Below, one piece after another: positions 33,618 to 42,175 of a stretch of 64,000 nt of DNA; the first letter of the stretch is position 1, and each line of letters opens with the position of its first letter. The stretch lies in the NCBI GenBank assembly GCA_013178255.1, contig JABLWY010000001.1:490503-554502 (forward strand), given 5' to 3'. The stretch comes from Coprothermobacteraceae bacterium. Its GTDB lineage: Bacteria; Coprothermobacterota; Coprothermobacteria; Coprothermobacterales; Coprothermobacteraceae. A model generated the notes under the pieces. That model searched no databases, was not told the DNA's origin, and saw nothing but the letters and a program-made list of their open reading frames with translations. A program made the translations under genes and the position numbers.

Positions 33618-34976
33618 TTAGATCTTGATGATACCTACAGAGGTCAGGAAAACAAGGATGATAATGACTGGAACTACGTACTTGATCAAGAATGACCACA
33701 CACGAGCCATGGCAAAATGTACCTTGCCGTTGTTGGTGGCTTCTTTTATGGCTTCGTCTATGCCCAACCTCTTTACAACGAAGATGCTCATCATGAGAGC
33801 ACCAAAGGGCATGAGTATGTAGGAAGCTAGGAAGTCCATAGCGCTCAAGAAGTCGAGGCCGCCTATCTTAAACCAACCGAACACGCCCTGTGCCAAGGAC
33901 GAAGGGATACCTACAAGGAATATGAGTAGGCCAGCGCCTATGGCGGCCTTTACCCTGTCCTTACCGTAGTTGTCCACCAAGAATGCGGTGTTGACTTCCA
34001 GCATGGAGATGGATGACGTCACAGCGGCGAACAGCATGAGTAGGAAGAAGATGAAGCCGAATAGACCACCTAAAGGCATCTGCCTGAAGACGTGAGGCAT
34101 GGTGATGAACAACAGAGGCGGACCTGCTTGGAGGTCTAGACCAAAGGCGAAGACGGCTGGTATTACCACAAGGCCTGCCAAGAATGCTGCCAAGAAGTCC
34201 ATGGTGGGGATAACTGCCGCCATTCTGGGTATGTTCTCTTCGTCGGAGAGGTAGCTAGCATAGGTCATGGTGCAGCCGGCCCCGATGTTGAGACTGAAGA
34301 ACACTTGGCCCATAGCCATGAGGAACGTAATTCCGAGCAGTTTGCTGAAATCGGGCACTACGTAGTATTTCAGTCCTTCTAATGCTCCGGGTAGGGTCAG
34401 CGTTCGCACGATGAGGATAAGGAAGAGTATGTAGATGAGAGGCATCATGACCTTGCTTGCTTTCTCAATACCGCCTGCAATGCCTTTGGCGACGATGTAG
34501 ATGGTGATACCCATGAAGATGGCGTGCCAAAGCAGGGGCATGTAAGGGTGCGTTATGAACTTCACGAAGGCCATTGCAATGTCGGTGTCAGTGCCAAAGC
34601 CGCCGGCAATGTACTGTACAAGGTATCGAGTTATCCATCCGCCGACTACGGAGTAGTAGGACAAGACTATGAAGTTGACGGCGATAGCTACTAAACCGAC
34701 GAATTTCCAAAACGGACTGTTGTTAGAGAGTTTGGCGTAGGTGCCCACGGGGTTCGACTTTCCCCTGCGGCCCAAAACAATTTCGGTAATGAGTACGGGC
34801 AGCCCCAGCAGCAGAAGCATGAGGATGTAAACCAACATGAAGGTTCCGCCGCCGAACTTGGCTGCCAAGTAGGGGAACTTCCAGACGTTCCCAAGCCCTA
34901 CTGCGGCGCCTGCAGCTGCCATTACAAAGCCAAAACTGGATGCCCACTGGCCTCTATCTTTGGTTTTCGTTTCCAT
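33618..34976 (-). CDS. Na+-dependent NSS-family transporter, probable tryptophan/amino acid importer
   Basis: Neurotransmitter:sodium symporter family (LeuT/TnaT type), 452 residues, about 12 transmembrane segments. The signature GLGNVWKFPYL lies near residues 26-36, in TM1 where Na+ and substrate bind. ATG 34976 has AAAGGAGGAG upstream, so the longer upstream reading is dropped. It is downstream of tnaA in the same orientation (92 bases apart); a bacterial NSS protein of this kind (TnaT of Symbiobacterium) imports tryptophan, so tryptophan uptake is the best inference. Ends at a hairpin terminator. Confidence 0.87.
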   Translation of the reverse strand: METKTKDRGQWASSFGFVMAAAGAAVGLGNVWKFPYLAAKFGGGTFMLVYILMLLLLGLPVLITEIVLGRRGKSNPVGTYAKLSNNSPFWKFVGLVAIAVNFIVLSYYSVVGGWITRYLVQYIAGGFGTDTDIAMAFVKFITHPYMPLLWHAIFMGITIYIVAKGIAGGIEKASKVMMPLIYILFLILIVRTLTLPGALEGLKYYVVPDFSKLLGITFLMAMGQVFFSLNIGAGCTMTYASYLSDEENIPRMAAVIPTMDFLAAFLAGLVVIPAVFAFGLDLQAGPPLLFITMPHVFRQMPLGGLFGFIFFLLMLFAAVTSSISMLEVNTAFLVDNYGKDRVKAAIGAGLLIFLVGIPSSLAQGVFGWFKIGGLDFLSAMDFLASYILMPFGALMMSIFVVKRLGIDEAIKEATNNGKVHFAMARVWSFLIKYVVPVIIILVFLTSVGIIKI

Positions 34977-35068
34977 AAGCCCGCTCCTCCTTTCAGAACC
35001 TTGCCTCGCCAACGAGCCTTGCGGATTAGGCCCATTGTATTAGTTCAAGCTCGCTAAGGCGTTGAAGC

Positions 35069-36448
35069 CTACTTTAAGGGCCTCAGACGTGCAAGGAAGT
35101 GCCTTAGCACAGGTGGTTCATACTCGATTTCCACGCCCTTGATAGTGTGCGCTCTTTCCTTGATGGCGATCAAAGCGTCAGCAACAACGTCCATATGGTC
35201 GTTGGTATAGACTCGGCGTGGTATGGTCAGCCTGAGCAGTTCTAGCGGTGACCTCAGATTCTTTCCCGTCTCAGGATCTCTGCCCATGAGGAACGAGCCT
35301 ATTTCTACGCCCCGTACTCCAGCTTCCAAGTAAAGTTCATTGGAGAGTGCGACGCCTGGGAATTGATCCCAAGGAATATGCGGCAACAGCTTTGCGGCGT
35401 CTACGAACACAGCGTGGCCTCCTGTGGGGTACTGAATGGGGACACCACCTTCCATGAGCCTGTCTCCGAGGTATGCTACTTGCGAAATGCGGTAATGCAG
35501 GTATTCTTCTTGAATGCCTTCCTCAAGGCCTCGAGCGAGAGCTTCCATGTCCCTACCTGCTAGCCCACCGTAGGTGATGAAGCCTTCCATGGGCACCAAG
35601 TTCACCTGGACGCGCCTAAAGAGGTCTTCGTCTTCCTTGATAGCCAATAAGCCGCCGATGTTGACTATGGCGTCCTTCTTAGCACTCATGGTGAAGCCTT
35701 CAGCATAGGAGAACATCTCACGAACGATCTCTTTGATGGGCTTGTTCTCATAACCGGGCTCGCGCTGCTTTATGAAGTAGGCGTTTTCCGCGAAGCGCGC
35801 GGCATCAATGAACACGCGGATGCCGTACTTGCGGCCAATTTCGCTAACCGCCCTGATGTTCTCCATGGAAACGGGTTGTCCGCCTGCGCTGTTGCAAGTT
35901 ACGGTGATAAGGATGAATGCGATGTTCTCAGTGCCGTGTTCTTTGATGAAGTTCTCCAGTTTGTTGAGGTCGAAGTTGCCTTTGAAGGGATGCCAGGTTG
36001 AAGTGTCGAAGGCTTCTTCGATCACTAGGTCTACAGGCTTGCCGCCGGCTAGCATGATGTGAGCGCGAGTGGTGTCGAAGTGCATGTTGCCCAAAACGTA
36101 CTGCCCCTTCTTGATTAGGCAGGGGAACAGCACTTGTTCAGCACCACGGCCTTGGTGCGTGGGTACCACGTACCTGTAGCCGAACAGGTCTTCGACCACG
36201 TCCCTTAGGTGGAAGTAGTTCTTGCTGCCTGCGTAGGATTCATCACCCAACATGAGCCCTGCCCACTGGTAGTCGCTCATGGCTCCTGTTCCGCTGTCCG
36301 TCAGCAGGTCGATGTACACATCTTCGGCTTTGAGTAGGAATACGTTGTAGCCTGCTTCCTGCAGGGCGCGTTCGCGCTCTTCCCTGGTGGTCACCCTAAG
36401 AGGTTCCACCATCTTGATCCTAAAAGGTTCTGGTACTCTCTTGGCCAA
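35069..36448 (-). CDS. tnaA: Tryptophanase (tryptophan indole-lyase)
   Basis: PLP beta-eliminating lyase: tryptophan to indole, pyruvate and ammonia. 459 residues. The PLP lysine is K258 in [20 protein letters not shown] is at 97-104. The close relative tyrosine phenol-lyase is disfavoured: its substrate threonine is Asp here (HFDTTR, D125) as in tryptophanase, and its specificity arginine is Ile ([12 protein letters not shown]383). Start is TTG 36448 with AGGAGGTG upstream. Operon with an NSS transporter; divergent from ridA across 254 bases. No TnaC-like leader with a Trp codon was found. Confidence 0.88.
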   Translation of the reverse strand: MAKRVPEPFRIKMVEPLRVTTREERERALQEAGYNVFLLKAEDVYIDLLTDSGTGAMSDYQWAGLMLGDESYAGSKNYFHLRDVVEDLFGYRYVVPTHQGRGAEQVLFPCLIKKGQYVLGNMHFDTTRAHIMLAGGKPVDLVIEEAFDTSTWHPFKGNFDLNKLENFIKEHGTENIAFILITVTCNSAGGQPVSMENIRAVSEIGRKYGIRVFIDAARFAENAYFIKQREPGYENKPIKEIVREMFSYAEGFTMSAKKDAIVNIGGLLAIKEDEDLFRRVQVNLVPMEGFITYGGLAGRDMEALARGLEEGIQEEYLHYRISQVAYLGDRLMEGGVPIQYPTGGHAVFVDAAKLLPHIPWDQFPGVALSNELYLEAGVRGVEIGSFLMGRDPETGKNLRSPLELLRLTIPRRVYTNDHMDVVADALIAIKERAHTIKGVEIEYEPPVLRHFLARLRPLK

Positions 36449-36560
36449 GCTAACACACCTCCTGATCTTTGCAGAGCGGCTCGTTCTCTATTCGAGCGCC
36501 AATCCCGGCGGCCACCCTTATGCAATTGTTACCTACGTTTAAATGCTAACATATCCCATC

Positions 36561-36589
36561 TTAACTACCATTTTTGGTAATGATAAAAA
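36561..36589 (+). promoter_or_regulatory. ridA promoter with palindromic operator in the spacer
   Basis: TTAACT (36561-36566), 17-base spacer, TAAAAA (36584-36589). Inside the spacer sits TACCA-TTTT-TGGTA (36566-36579), a clean 5+5 inverted repeat positioned as a repressor site. The same region faces tnaA, so one regulator could govern both. No candidate regulator is adjacent. Confidence 0.5.
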
Positions 36590-36702
36590 TAGTGCATAGC
36601 GGAGGTGTCAACGCATATGTCTTTGTCCGCTCTAAGCCAGCGAAAGGCTTGCGTTGCCCCAAAGCAGCTTGTGCGAGAATTACTGGGAAAGGAGGCATTC
36701 AT

Positions 36703-37137
36703 ATGTGCGACAGAGTTGTAGTTAAGTGCGAGAAAGCGCCGGCAGCGATAGGACCCTATTCGCAGGCTATAAAGGCTGGCGGCTTCGTATTTACATCGGG
36801 TCAGCTGGGCATAGACCCGAGCACAGGTCAACTAGTGGAAGGCGTAGAGAATCAAACGAGGCAGTGCTTAAAGAACATAGAGGCGATTCTAGAAGCTGCT
36901 GGGACTTCTTTGAAGAATGTTGTCAAAGTGACGGTGTTCCTGAAGAACATGGACCATTTTGCGAAGATGAACGCCGTTTACAAGGAGTTCTTTGTTGAGG
37001 ACCAGCCGGCTAGGAGCGCTATTGAAGTGAGCAGGCTTCCTAAGGAGGGTGCTGAGGTAGAGATAGAAGCGGTGGCCCTGTGCCCTGAAGAGGAAGAATG
37101 CGATTGCGAGGAGAGTTGCTGCCGCTGCAACCACTGA
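36703..37137 (+). CDS. ridA: RidA-family enamine/imine deaminase with Cys-rich C-terminal tail
   Basis: Hydrolyses reactive 2-aminoacrylate and related enamines/imines produced by PLP lyases. The N-terminus [17 protein letters not shown] and the arginine in [14 protein letters not shown] (needed for substrate carboxylate binding) are intact, with VEIEAVA at the normal C-terminus. After this comes an added tail of about 20 residues with five cysteines ([18 protein letters not shown]), not part of the family and possibly metal-binding. ATG 36703 has AAAGGAGG upstream. Divergent from tnaA, whose reaction releases aminoacrylate, a fitting partnership. Confidence 0.9.
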   Translation: MCDRVVVKCEKAPAAIGPYSQAIKAGGFVFTSGQLGIDPSTGQLVEGVENQTRQCLKNIEAILEAAGTSLKNVVKVTVFLKNMDHFAKMNAVYKEFFVEDQPARSAIEVSRLPKEGAEVEIEAVALCPEEEECDCEESCCRCNH

Positions 37138-37162
37138 TCTAGGGCGGTCAAGGGGTAGGCGC

Positions 37163-38101
37163 TTAGGCTAACTCGTCGGGGAAAGGCCAAAGGTAAGCCT
37201 GCCCCTCTATGTAGGAGTTAGGAAGCCGGGCTACTGTTGCGCGCAGCTCCTGGAGGATGTTTTGAAGAGTCGTGAGGCCGTTAAGCAGTTCCTCTAGTTT
37301 TCGGTGAATGTGCTTCTTCTCCTCTGGGGAGAGTAGATCCTTGAAGTAGCCCAAGATGTGTTGTATGGCGTTGACGTGCATTCCCAATGAGGGTACGTGA
37401 GCTAGGGTTGCAGAGAATGTCGTTGCGTATGCCTGTCTGGTAGCGTCGAGGCCTCTGTCTTTCCATGTGGCTATTAATGCTCCCAAGTGCTTCTGGTTTT
37501 GGGGGCTGTGTGCCATGAGCAGGTACTTGTATTTGGCGTGGAACTGCTCGAGCTGCGCAATACTCTGCAGCCTCTCGAACGTCTCCCTGAGGTCCGCGAG
37601 GGCGAAGATCCGGGTCAAGAAGTGCCTTCTTGCATCGGGTTGAGCCAGCATCTCCTCGTCGGCTACAGGGAGAGTGGGGAAAGCTGACAGCACCGACTGG
37701 GCAAAGAAACCACTTCCCATCTTAATAGGTTCCAGTCGCTCGTTGTGTATGGGGGTGCTGTTTACACCGCAGCTAGGTGAGTGGGCTTTCAGCAGGAAGC
37801 CATCTACTGGTGGCAGCTGTCGAAGGTAGGTAGCGCAGAATTCGCGGGCCCGCCTGGTTAAGTCGGTGCGCGTGGACTGAATGAGGACTTGCGTTGTTTC
37901 GTCCGCTTCCACTAGAATCATAGGTGGGCGCGGAACTCCTAGACCCATATCCACTTCGGGGCACACCGTTAGGAACTCTACATAAGGAGCAAGTTTGCTC
38001 ACTAGGTCATAGGTGGCCATTGTGCCGTCGTAGCGGCAGGGTTCAAAACCCATGCAGCGGCTTGCGACCAAACGTGGTCTTGCAGAAGTCCTCGAACTCA
38101 C
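37163..38101 (-). CDS. DUF523 and DUF1722 two-domain protein
   Basis: 312 residues. DUF523 occupies about 1-145 (RLVASRCMGFEPCRYDG, VCPEVDMGLGVPRPP, LKAHSPSCGV) and DUF1722 (YbgA-like) about 150-300 (YKYLLMAHSPQNQKHLG, HILGYFKDLLSPEEK). The fusion is widespread; it has been linked by others to thiouracil desulfuration (TudS for DUF523), but this is not demonstrated for the fusion. GTG 38101 gives the proper N-terminus and lies 6 bases after a TACAAT box, without Shine-Dalgarno. In other genomes it often neighbours a photolyase gene; here the next gene, divergent, is a photolyase. Confidence 0.85.
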   Translation of the reverse strand: MSSRTSARPRLVASRCMGFEPCRYDGTMATYDLVSKLAPYVEFLTVCPEVDMGLGVPRPPMILVEADETTQVLIQSTRTDLTRRAREFCATYLRQLPPVDGFLLKAHSPSCGVNSTPIHNERLEPIKMGSGFFAQSVLSAFPTLPVADEEMLAQPDARRHFLTRIFALADLRETFERLQSIAQLEQFHAKYKYLLMAHSPQNQKHLGALIATWKDRGLDATRQAYATTFSATLAHVPSLGMHVNAIQHILGYFKDLLSPEEKKHIHRKLEELLNGLTTLQNILQELRATVARLPNSYIEGQAYLWPFPDELA

Positions 38102-38113
38102 ATTAGCATTGTA
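38101..38113 (-). promoter_or_regulatory. -10 element of an apparently leaderless DUF523/DUF1722 mRNA
   Basis: Minus strand TACAAT (38113-38108), 6 bases, then GTG at 38101. No ribosome binding site precedes the start. Confidence 0.45.
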
Positions 38114-38335
38114 CGTCTCTCAACCTGTTCGGTGATCACAGTTTTGATCGGCGGAGCGGCGGGAGCCACTTGAACCCCGGGTCATGGATTGGGTCGGAAC
38201 AGTCATCTTTGTTGGCCTGTGCGGACGTTTGCAGCACAAGGAGGGCCGCATGGCAGTGATAATGGTATGGGAGGCGACGGTTTCAAAGAACATCGCAGAT
38301 TGGGGGTCACGCAGCGCACTGACGGGGGGTGTCGT

Positions 38336-39700
38336 GTGGAAGGTCCTGTTTTCGTAAGGCCTCACAGGGTTCATCAACTCAACGAAGCTCCTCTACGAAA
38401 CGATGGGCATTACGTGCTTTATGTGATGGAGGCAAGCCAAAGGAGCATACATAACTACGCACTAGAAGTAGCAGTGTGGTGGGCTAATCAACTACGGAAG
38501 CCACTGCTGGTGTTTTGCGGCGTTTCGGGCTTGTTCGAATTCCCTAACAGCAGGCGCCTCAGGTTCATGTTGGAAGGTTTAGTGGACGTTAATGAGAATC
38601 TGAAGCAGCGGGGTATACGGCTATTGGTGTCTAAGGCCAGTCCCTATGAAGGCGCAAAAGGGCTTTCGCAACAAGCAGCACTCGTAGTTCTTGACAGGGG
38701 GTATCTGAAGAGGCAGAGGAAGTGGCGTAATCAGTTCTCGCAAGAAGCAGACGTAACTGTGGTTGAGGTAGAAGGTGACGTAGTTTGCCCGGTGGAAACG
38801 GTGTCTCAGAGGGCGGAGCCTTATGCGCGGACTTTCAGGCCAAAAGTGATGTTGGGTTTGGACTACTTCTTGGAAAAGCTACCTGGACAAGACCTCGAAG
38901 TCTGGTCTTTAGAAGTGGAGGCGGGAGGTTTTGAAGAACTAAGCATTTCAGAAGAGCTGGAACGGTTGAACGAAGGCGTGGCAAAAACCAATGCATTCCC
39001 AAAGGGTGGGGAAATAGAGGCGTTGGAACGTTTAAGCAGATTTGTTTCGGAAAGGCTCCCGTTATACGCTGAGCTGGCGTCAGACCCTGGAGTTGAGGCA
39101 ACATCGGGGCTAAGTCCATACTTGAGGTTTGGGCAGATAAGCCCTGTGCAAATACTCCAGAGGATCTTTGACGAGTACCCACAAGAGGACCCTAACGTTG
39201 CTGCCTTTGTCAACGAGCTTGTGGTGTGGCGCGAATTGGCGCGTAATAGAGCTTGGTACGCCCATGATTACGATAGCTACGACGGACTGCCCGGGTGGGC
39301 GAGGGCTACGTTGGAAGAGCACGCTGGTGACCCGCGGGATTACTTGTATCCACTGGAGATGCTGGAATCTGCACAGACTCATGATTCATACTGGAACGCT
39401 GCCCAGAAGGAACTTCTGAGCAAGGGCGCAATCCACAACTATGTGCGGATGTACTGGGGCAAGAAAATACTGGAATGGACTGAACATCCTAGGTTGGGCT
39501 TCGAAGTGGCTTTGTACCTGAACGACAAGTACGCCCTTGATGGGGAGGATCCGAACGGTTATGCGGGAGTAAGCTGGGTCTTCGGGGCTTTCGATAGGCC
39601 TTTCCCAGAGCGGAACATTTATGGCAAAGTGCGCAAAATGGGTTACGGCAGCCTGCGCAGGAAGTTGCACATTGACAAGTACTTACAGCGCTGGGGATGA
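38336..39700 (+). CDS. Class II CPD photolyase
   Basis: Flavoprotein that repairs cyclobutane pyrimidine dimers with light. The class II pattern is clear: HYVLYVMEASQRSIHN at the N-terminus, then the FAD/active-site region SGLSPYLRFGQISP, FVNELVVWRELARN, MYWGKKILEWTEHP and the terminal DPNGYAGVSWVFGAFDRPF. 454 residues, as expected. The frame is open upstream to 38189 but the extension is not family-like; GTG 38336 (after a G-rich GGGGGG) is preferred. A light-repair enzyme in an otherwise anaerobe-like gene set suggests an exposed habitat or acquired gene. Divergent from DUF523/DUF1722. Confidence 0.9.
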   Translation: MEGPVFVRPHRVHQLNEAPLRNDGHYVLYVMEASQRSIHNYALEVAVWWANQLRKPLLVFCGVSGLFEFPNSRRLRFMLEGLVDVNENLKQRGIRLLVSKASPYEGAKGLSQQAALVVLDRGYLKRQRKWRNQFSQEADVTVVEVEGDVVCPVETVSQRAEPYARTFRPKVMLGLDYFLEKLPGQDLEVWSLEVEAGGFEELSISEELERLNEGVAKTNAFPKGGEIEALERLSRFVSERLPLYAELASDPGVEATSGLSPYLRFGQISPVQILQRIFDEYPQEDPNVAAFVNELVVWRELARNRAWYAHDYDSYDGLPGWARATLEEHAGDPRDYLYPLEMLESAQTHDSYWNAAQKELLSKGAIHNYVRMYWGKKILEWTEHPRLGFEVALYLNDKYALDGEDPNGYAGVSWVFGAFDRPFPERNIYGKVRKMGYGSLRRKLHIDKYLQRWG

Positions 39701-39715
39701 TGAGTGGGCGAGTGA

Positions 39716-39721
39716 TATAAT
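39716..39721 (+). promoter_or_regulatory. -10 element of the rubrerythrin gene
   Basis: A perfect TATAAT at 39716-39721 lies 26 bases before the ATG, leaving a short leader with a strong AAAAAGGAGGGGG Shine-Dalgarno. No convincing -35 is present. Confidence 0.5.
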
Positions 39722-39746
39722 GGCTCTAAAAAAGGAGGGGGTAATT

Positions 39747-40253
39747 ATGCGTGAGATGACTAAGAAATTCTTAGAGGATGCTTTTGCAGGTGAATCTATG
39801 GCTCACATGAAGTACACCATCTTTGCGGAAGACGCTGAACAGAAGGGGCTGAAGAAACTGGCAAACCTGTTTAGGGCCATTGCTTACGCTGAATTCGTCC
39901 ATGCGAAGAACCACTTCAAGGTTCTTGGAAAGATGGGCGAGGTAGCTGACAACGTCAAAACCGGAATAGAGGGAGAAACGTTTGAAATTACTGAAATGTA
40001 TCCTGTTTATAAGAACACAGCTGAACTCCAGAGTGAGAAGGAGGCAGTGAGGTCCACCCACTATGCGTTGGAGGCAGAGAAGATACATGCTGGCATGTAC
40101 ACTAAGGCTCTTGAACTTGTACAGCAAGGCAAAGATTACGATGCTGGTGTAATCTACATCTGCCCGGTGTGCGGGTACACAGTGGAGAATGAGGCCCCTG
40201 AGCGTTGCCCGGTATGCGGTGTACCCAAGGACCGTTTCGTAAAGTTTGAGTAG
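39747..40253 (+). CDS. Rubrerythrin
   Basis: Non-haem di-iron peroxidase that reduces hydrogen peroxide in anaerobes. 168 residues: a four-helix ferritin-like domain with the iron ligands in GESMAHMKY, EFVHAKNHF and HYALEAEKIHAGMY, then a rubredoxin-like zinc/iron site CPVCGY ... CPVCG at the C-terminus. ATG 39747 is set by the strong Shine-Dalgarno 6 bases upstream. Overlaps the DUF72 start by 8 bases. Its presence supports an anaerobic or microaerophilic life with oxidative exposure. Confidence 0.93.
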   Translation: MREMTKKFLEDAFAGESMAHMKYTIFAEDAEQKGLKKLANLFRAIAYAEFVHAKNHFKVLGKMGEVADNVKTGIEGETFEITEMYPVYKNTAELQSEKEAVRSTHYALEAEKIHAGMYTKALELVQQGKDYDAGVIYICPVCGYTVENEAPERCPVCGVPKDRFVKFE

Positions 40254-40995
40254 GCAAAGAAGGTATGGGGTGTACATAGGCACAAGTGGGTACAACTATC
40301 CCCATTGGAAGAGCGTGTTTTACCCTGAAGACCTAAAAGGGGAGCAAATGCTCCCCTTTTACGCTAGATACTTCAACTCGGTGGAGATAAACAGCACTTT
40401 CTACCATATGCCCCGCAGGGATACCGTGCGTAGGTGGCTACACGGTTTACCTGATGGCTTCACGTTCTCAGTAAAAGGGTACAGAGGCGTTACCCATTTT
40501 AGTCGTCTCGAGGGCGTGGCAGAAACCCTCGAGGAGTTTTACCAAGGGATTGGTGCTCTGTCTAGCCACTTGGCAGTTGTTCTGTGGCAGTTACCTCCGT
40601 CCCTCAAGGTAGACGTCAAGTTGTTGGAATCTTTCTTGGCTGCGTCGCGTAGATATCCTGGGCGCGTTGCTATGGAGTTTAGGCACAAGAGTTGGGTTTG
40701 TGACGAGGTCTTTGATCTGTTGCGACGGAATGATGTGGCCTTCGTGGTGAGCCATGGAGACAATTATCCTTTGGTGTTAGAGGCCACAGCTGACTTTGTG
40801 TACATAAGGCTTCATGGATACCCTGAGCTATACAGGTCCAGTTATAGCCGTTCGGAACTAGTGTGTTGGTCACAAAGGATTCTAGACTGGGCAGGGAAAG
40901 GCCTCGACGTTTTCGTGTATTTCAACAACGACATGTACGGGTATGCTGTAGAGAATGCCCGGGCATTGCAGGTGTTACTCGAAGGAGTAGGCTGA
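40246..40995 (+). CDS. DUF72 (YecE family) protein
   Basis: A TIM-barrel-like DUF72 protein of unknown function, about 249 residues. The family features YIGTSGYNYPHWKS, FYPE, FNSVEINSTFYH and FSVKGYRGVTH are at the N-terminus; MEFRHKSW and YIRLHGYPE lie further on. Start is TTG 40246 or GTG 40270 (MRRYGVYIGTSG-like beginning); the second agrees better with the usual length. Coupled to rubrerythrin by an 8-base overlap. A perfect terminator-like hairpin lies inside the coding region at 40334-40361. Confidence 0.83.
   Translation: MSRQRRYGVYIGTSGYNYPHWKSVFYPEDLKGEQMLPFYARYFNSVEINSTFYHMPRRDTVRRWLHGLPDGFTFSVKGYRGVTHFSRLEGVAETLEEFYQGIGALSSHLAVVLWQLPPSLKVDVKLLESFLAASRRYPGRVAMEFRHKSWVCDEVFDLLRRNDVAFVVSHGDNYPLVLEATADFVYIRLHGYPELYRSSYSRSELVCWSQRILDWAGKGLDVFVYFNNDMYGYAVENARALQVLLEGVG
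40334..40361 (+). terminator. Terminator-like hairpin inside the DUF72 coding region
   Basis: TAAAAGGGGAGC (40334-40345) pairs perfectly with GCTCCCCTTTTA (40350-40361) around AAAT, and the 3' arm ends in TTTT. The stem lies within codons DLKGEQMLPFYA. It starts about 80 bases after the rubrerythrin stop codon and could terminate most rubrerythrin transcripts. Confidence 0.45.
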
Positions 40996-41009
40996 GAAAT
41001 CCGTGTTGT

Positions 41010-41023
41010 TATAATTGGATGAG
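41010..41023 (+). promoter_or_regulatory. -10 element of an apparently leaderless murI-like mRNA
   Basis: TATAAT at 41010-41015 is preceded by TTG (TTGTTATAAT) and followed by 7 bases, then GTG 41023. No Shine-Dalgarno; the 41023 start would be at or next to the 5' end of the mRNA. Confidence 0.5.
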
Positions 41024-41760
41024 TGGAAAAGTGCGTTGTTTACGATTCTGGTACAGGTGGTGCGTGGTTTTCCCTTGAACTTGTTAGGCGCAAGAAGTGC
41101 CGGCAGGTTGTCTTTTACGCTGATACGGGTAATTTCCCGCTGGGGTTGAAGACAGAGCAGCAGTTGTACGAAGTCCTTTCCAAGTTTGCGTCGTTCGCTG
41201 CTGAGCTTGAGGCCGATACCGTTTTCTTAGCGTGCAATACGATCAGTAGTGTGTATTTGAGGTATTGGCCTGTTTTCAGGAAACGGATTGGCAAACCGAT
41301 CATGCATGCTTTCAGTTGTTACCAGAGGCTGAGCCAGATGATAAACCCTCTCATACTTGCCACGGAAGCCACAGTAAGGGCCCAGGTGTATACGTACTTT
41401 ACTCAAGGTAGGGGTGAGGAATTAGCACCCACTCAGCTCATAGACGCCCTTCAAAGCAACCGTACCAAGGAGACGGAACACCTTGTAGCCGCGCTGGCGA
41501 ATTACGTTAAAGAAAAAGGTTTCAGCGAACTAGTACTTGGGTGCACCCATCTCAGCGAGATAAAGCCACTCTTGGAGAGGAGCGGTATTTCCGTATACGA
41601 CCCGCTGGAGTGCATACTAGACAGGCTAGAGGGTTCTAGCGCCTTTGAAGGCGAACCTAGCATTGAACTGCACTCCACAGGCCCTAGGGAGGATATGCTA
41701 AACTATCTAAGTAGCAAGCTGGGGTTTCTGCGAGAGGAGGTCCGTGTTGATGTCCGTTGA
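41023..41760 (+). CDS. murI: Glutamate racemase-like protein
   Basis: Asp/Glu racemase superfamily, supplies D-glutamate for peptidoglycan. 245 residues. Catalytic residues are present: D8 in VYDSGTGG, C71 in LACNTISS and C172 in LGCTHL. The usual ADxAxxPYG is YADTGNFPLG, the arginine/lysine and proline positions being conserved loosely, so it is a divergent MurI. GTG 41023 is set by the frame and the -10 element just upstream. The next gene (DUF4446) overlaps it by 11 bases. Together with the M23 peptidase downstream it suggests an envelope-related operon. Confidence 0.78.
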   Translation: MEKCVVYDSGTGGAWFSLELVRRKKCRQVVFYADTGNFPLGLKTEQQLYEVLSKFASFAAELEADTVFLACNTISSVYLRYWPVFRKRIGKPIMHAFSCYQRLSQMINPLILATEATVRAQVYTYFTQGRGEELAPTQLIDALQSNRTKETEHLVAALANYVKEKGFSELVLGCTHLSEIKPLLERSGISVYDPLECILDRLEGSSAFEGEPSIELHSTGPREDMLNYLSSKLGFLREEVRVDVR

Positions 41761-42175
41761 TTTGGATTATGTTATGTACGGGTTGATGGGATTGGCAGCG
41801 CTTCTCCTGATCGTAAACGTCTGGTTGTTGGTTAGGCTTGCTAGGATAAGAGATTACGAGCACTTGAACCGTGATGTGGAAAGGGCTCTTGCAGGGCTTG
41901 AAGAACTTCAAAAAAGAGTAGGCGCCCTGGAGACTGAGGAACAAAAAGACTTCTACTATACTAAGTTGGTCAGGTACGATGCGTTCCCCGATGCCAAAGG
42001 CAAGCAGAGTGGTTCTATGATTCTGTTGAACCGAGAGGGTACAGGCATAGTAATAAGCATCCTGAATAGCAGGGACCGCTCAGCTACGTACATCAAGGAA
42101 ATAGTGGAATTCGAACCGCTGCAGGCGCTATCACCTGAAGAAAAGGTGCTGTTGGATGAAGCACGAAAGGCTTGA
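41750..42175 (+). CDS. DUF4446 family membrane protein
   Basis: 141 residues. One transmembrane segment (about residues 6-28), a helical linker (DVERALAGLEELQKRVGALE), then the DUF4446 domain with LVRYDAFPDAKGKQSGSMILLN and ISILNSRDRSATYIKEI. Function unknown; the family occurs mainly in Bacillota, usually as a single anchored protein. ATG 41750 has GAGGAGG 9 bases upstream; GTG 41744 is possible. Overlaps the M23 peptidase gene by 20 bases. Confidence 0.8.
   Translation: MSVDLDYVMYGLMGLAALLLIVNVWLLVRLARIRDYEHLNRDVERALAGLEELQKRVGALETEEQKDFYYTKLVRYDAFPDAKGKQSGSMILLNREGTGIVISILNSRDRSATYIKEIVEFEPLQALSPEEKVLLDEARKA

Noticed and set aside
35069-36448. Tyrosine phenol-lyase
   Set aside because: Asp125 and Ile383 match tryptophanase, not the Thr and Arg that TPL uses for phenol binding.
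36449-36600. TnaC-type leader peptide before tnaA
   Set aside because: The only short frame on the minus strand (MGYVSI) has no Trp codon and no Shine-Dalgarno.
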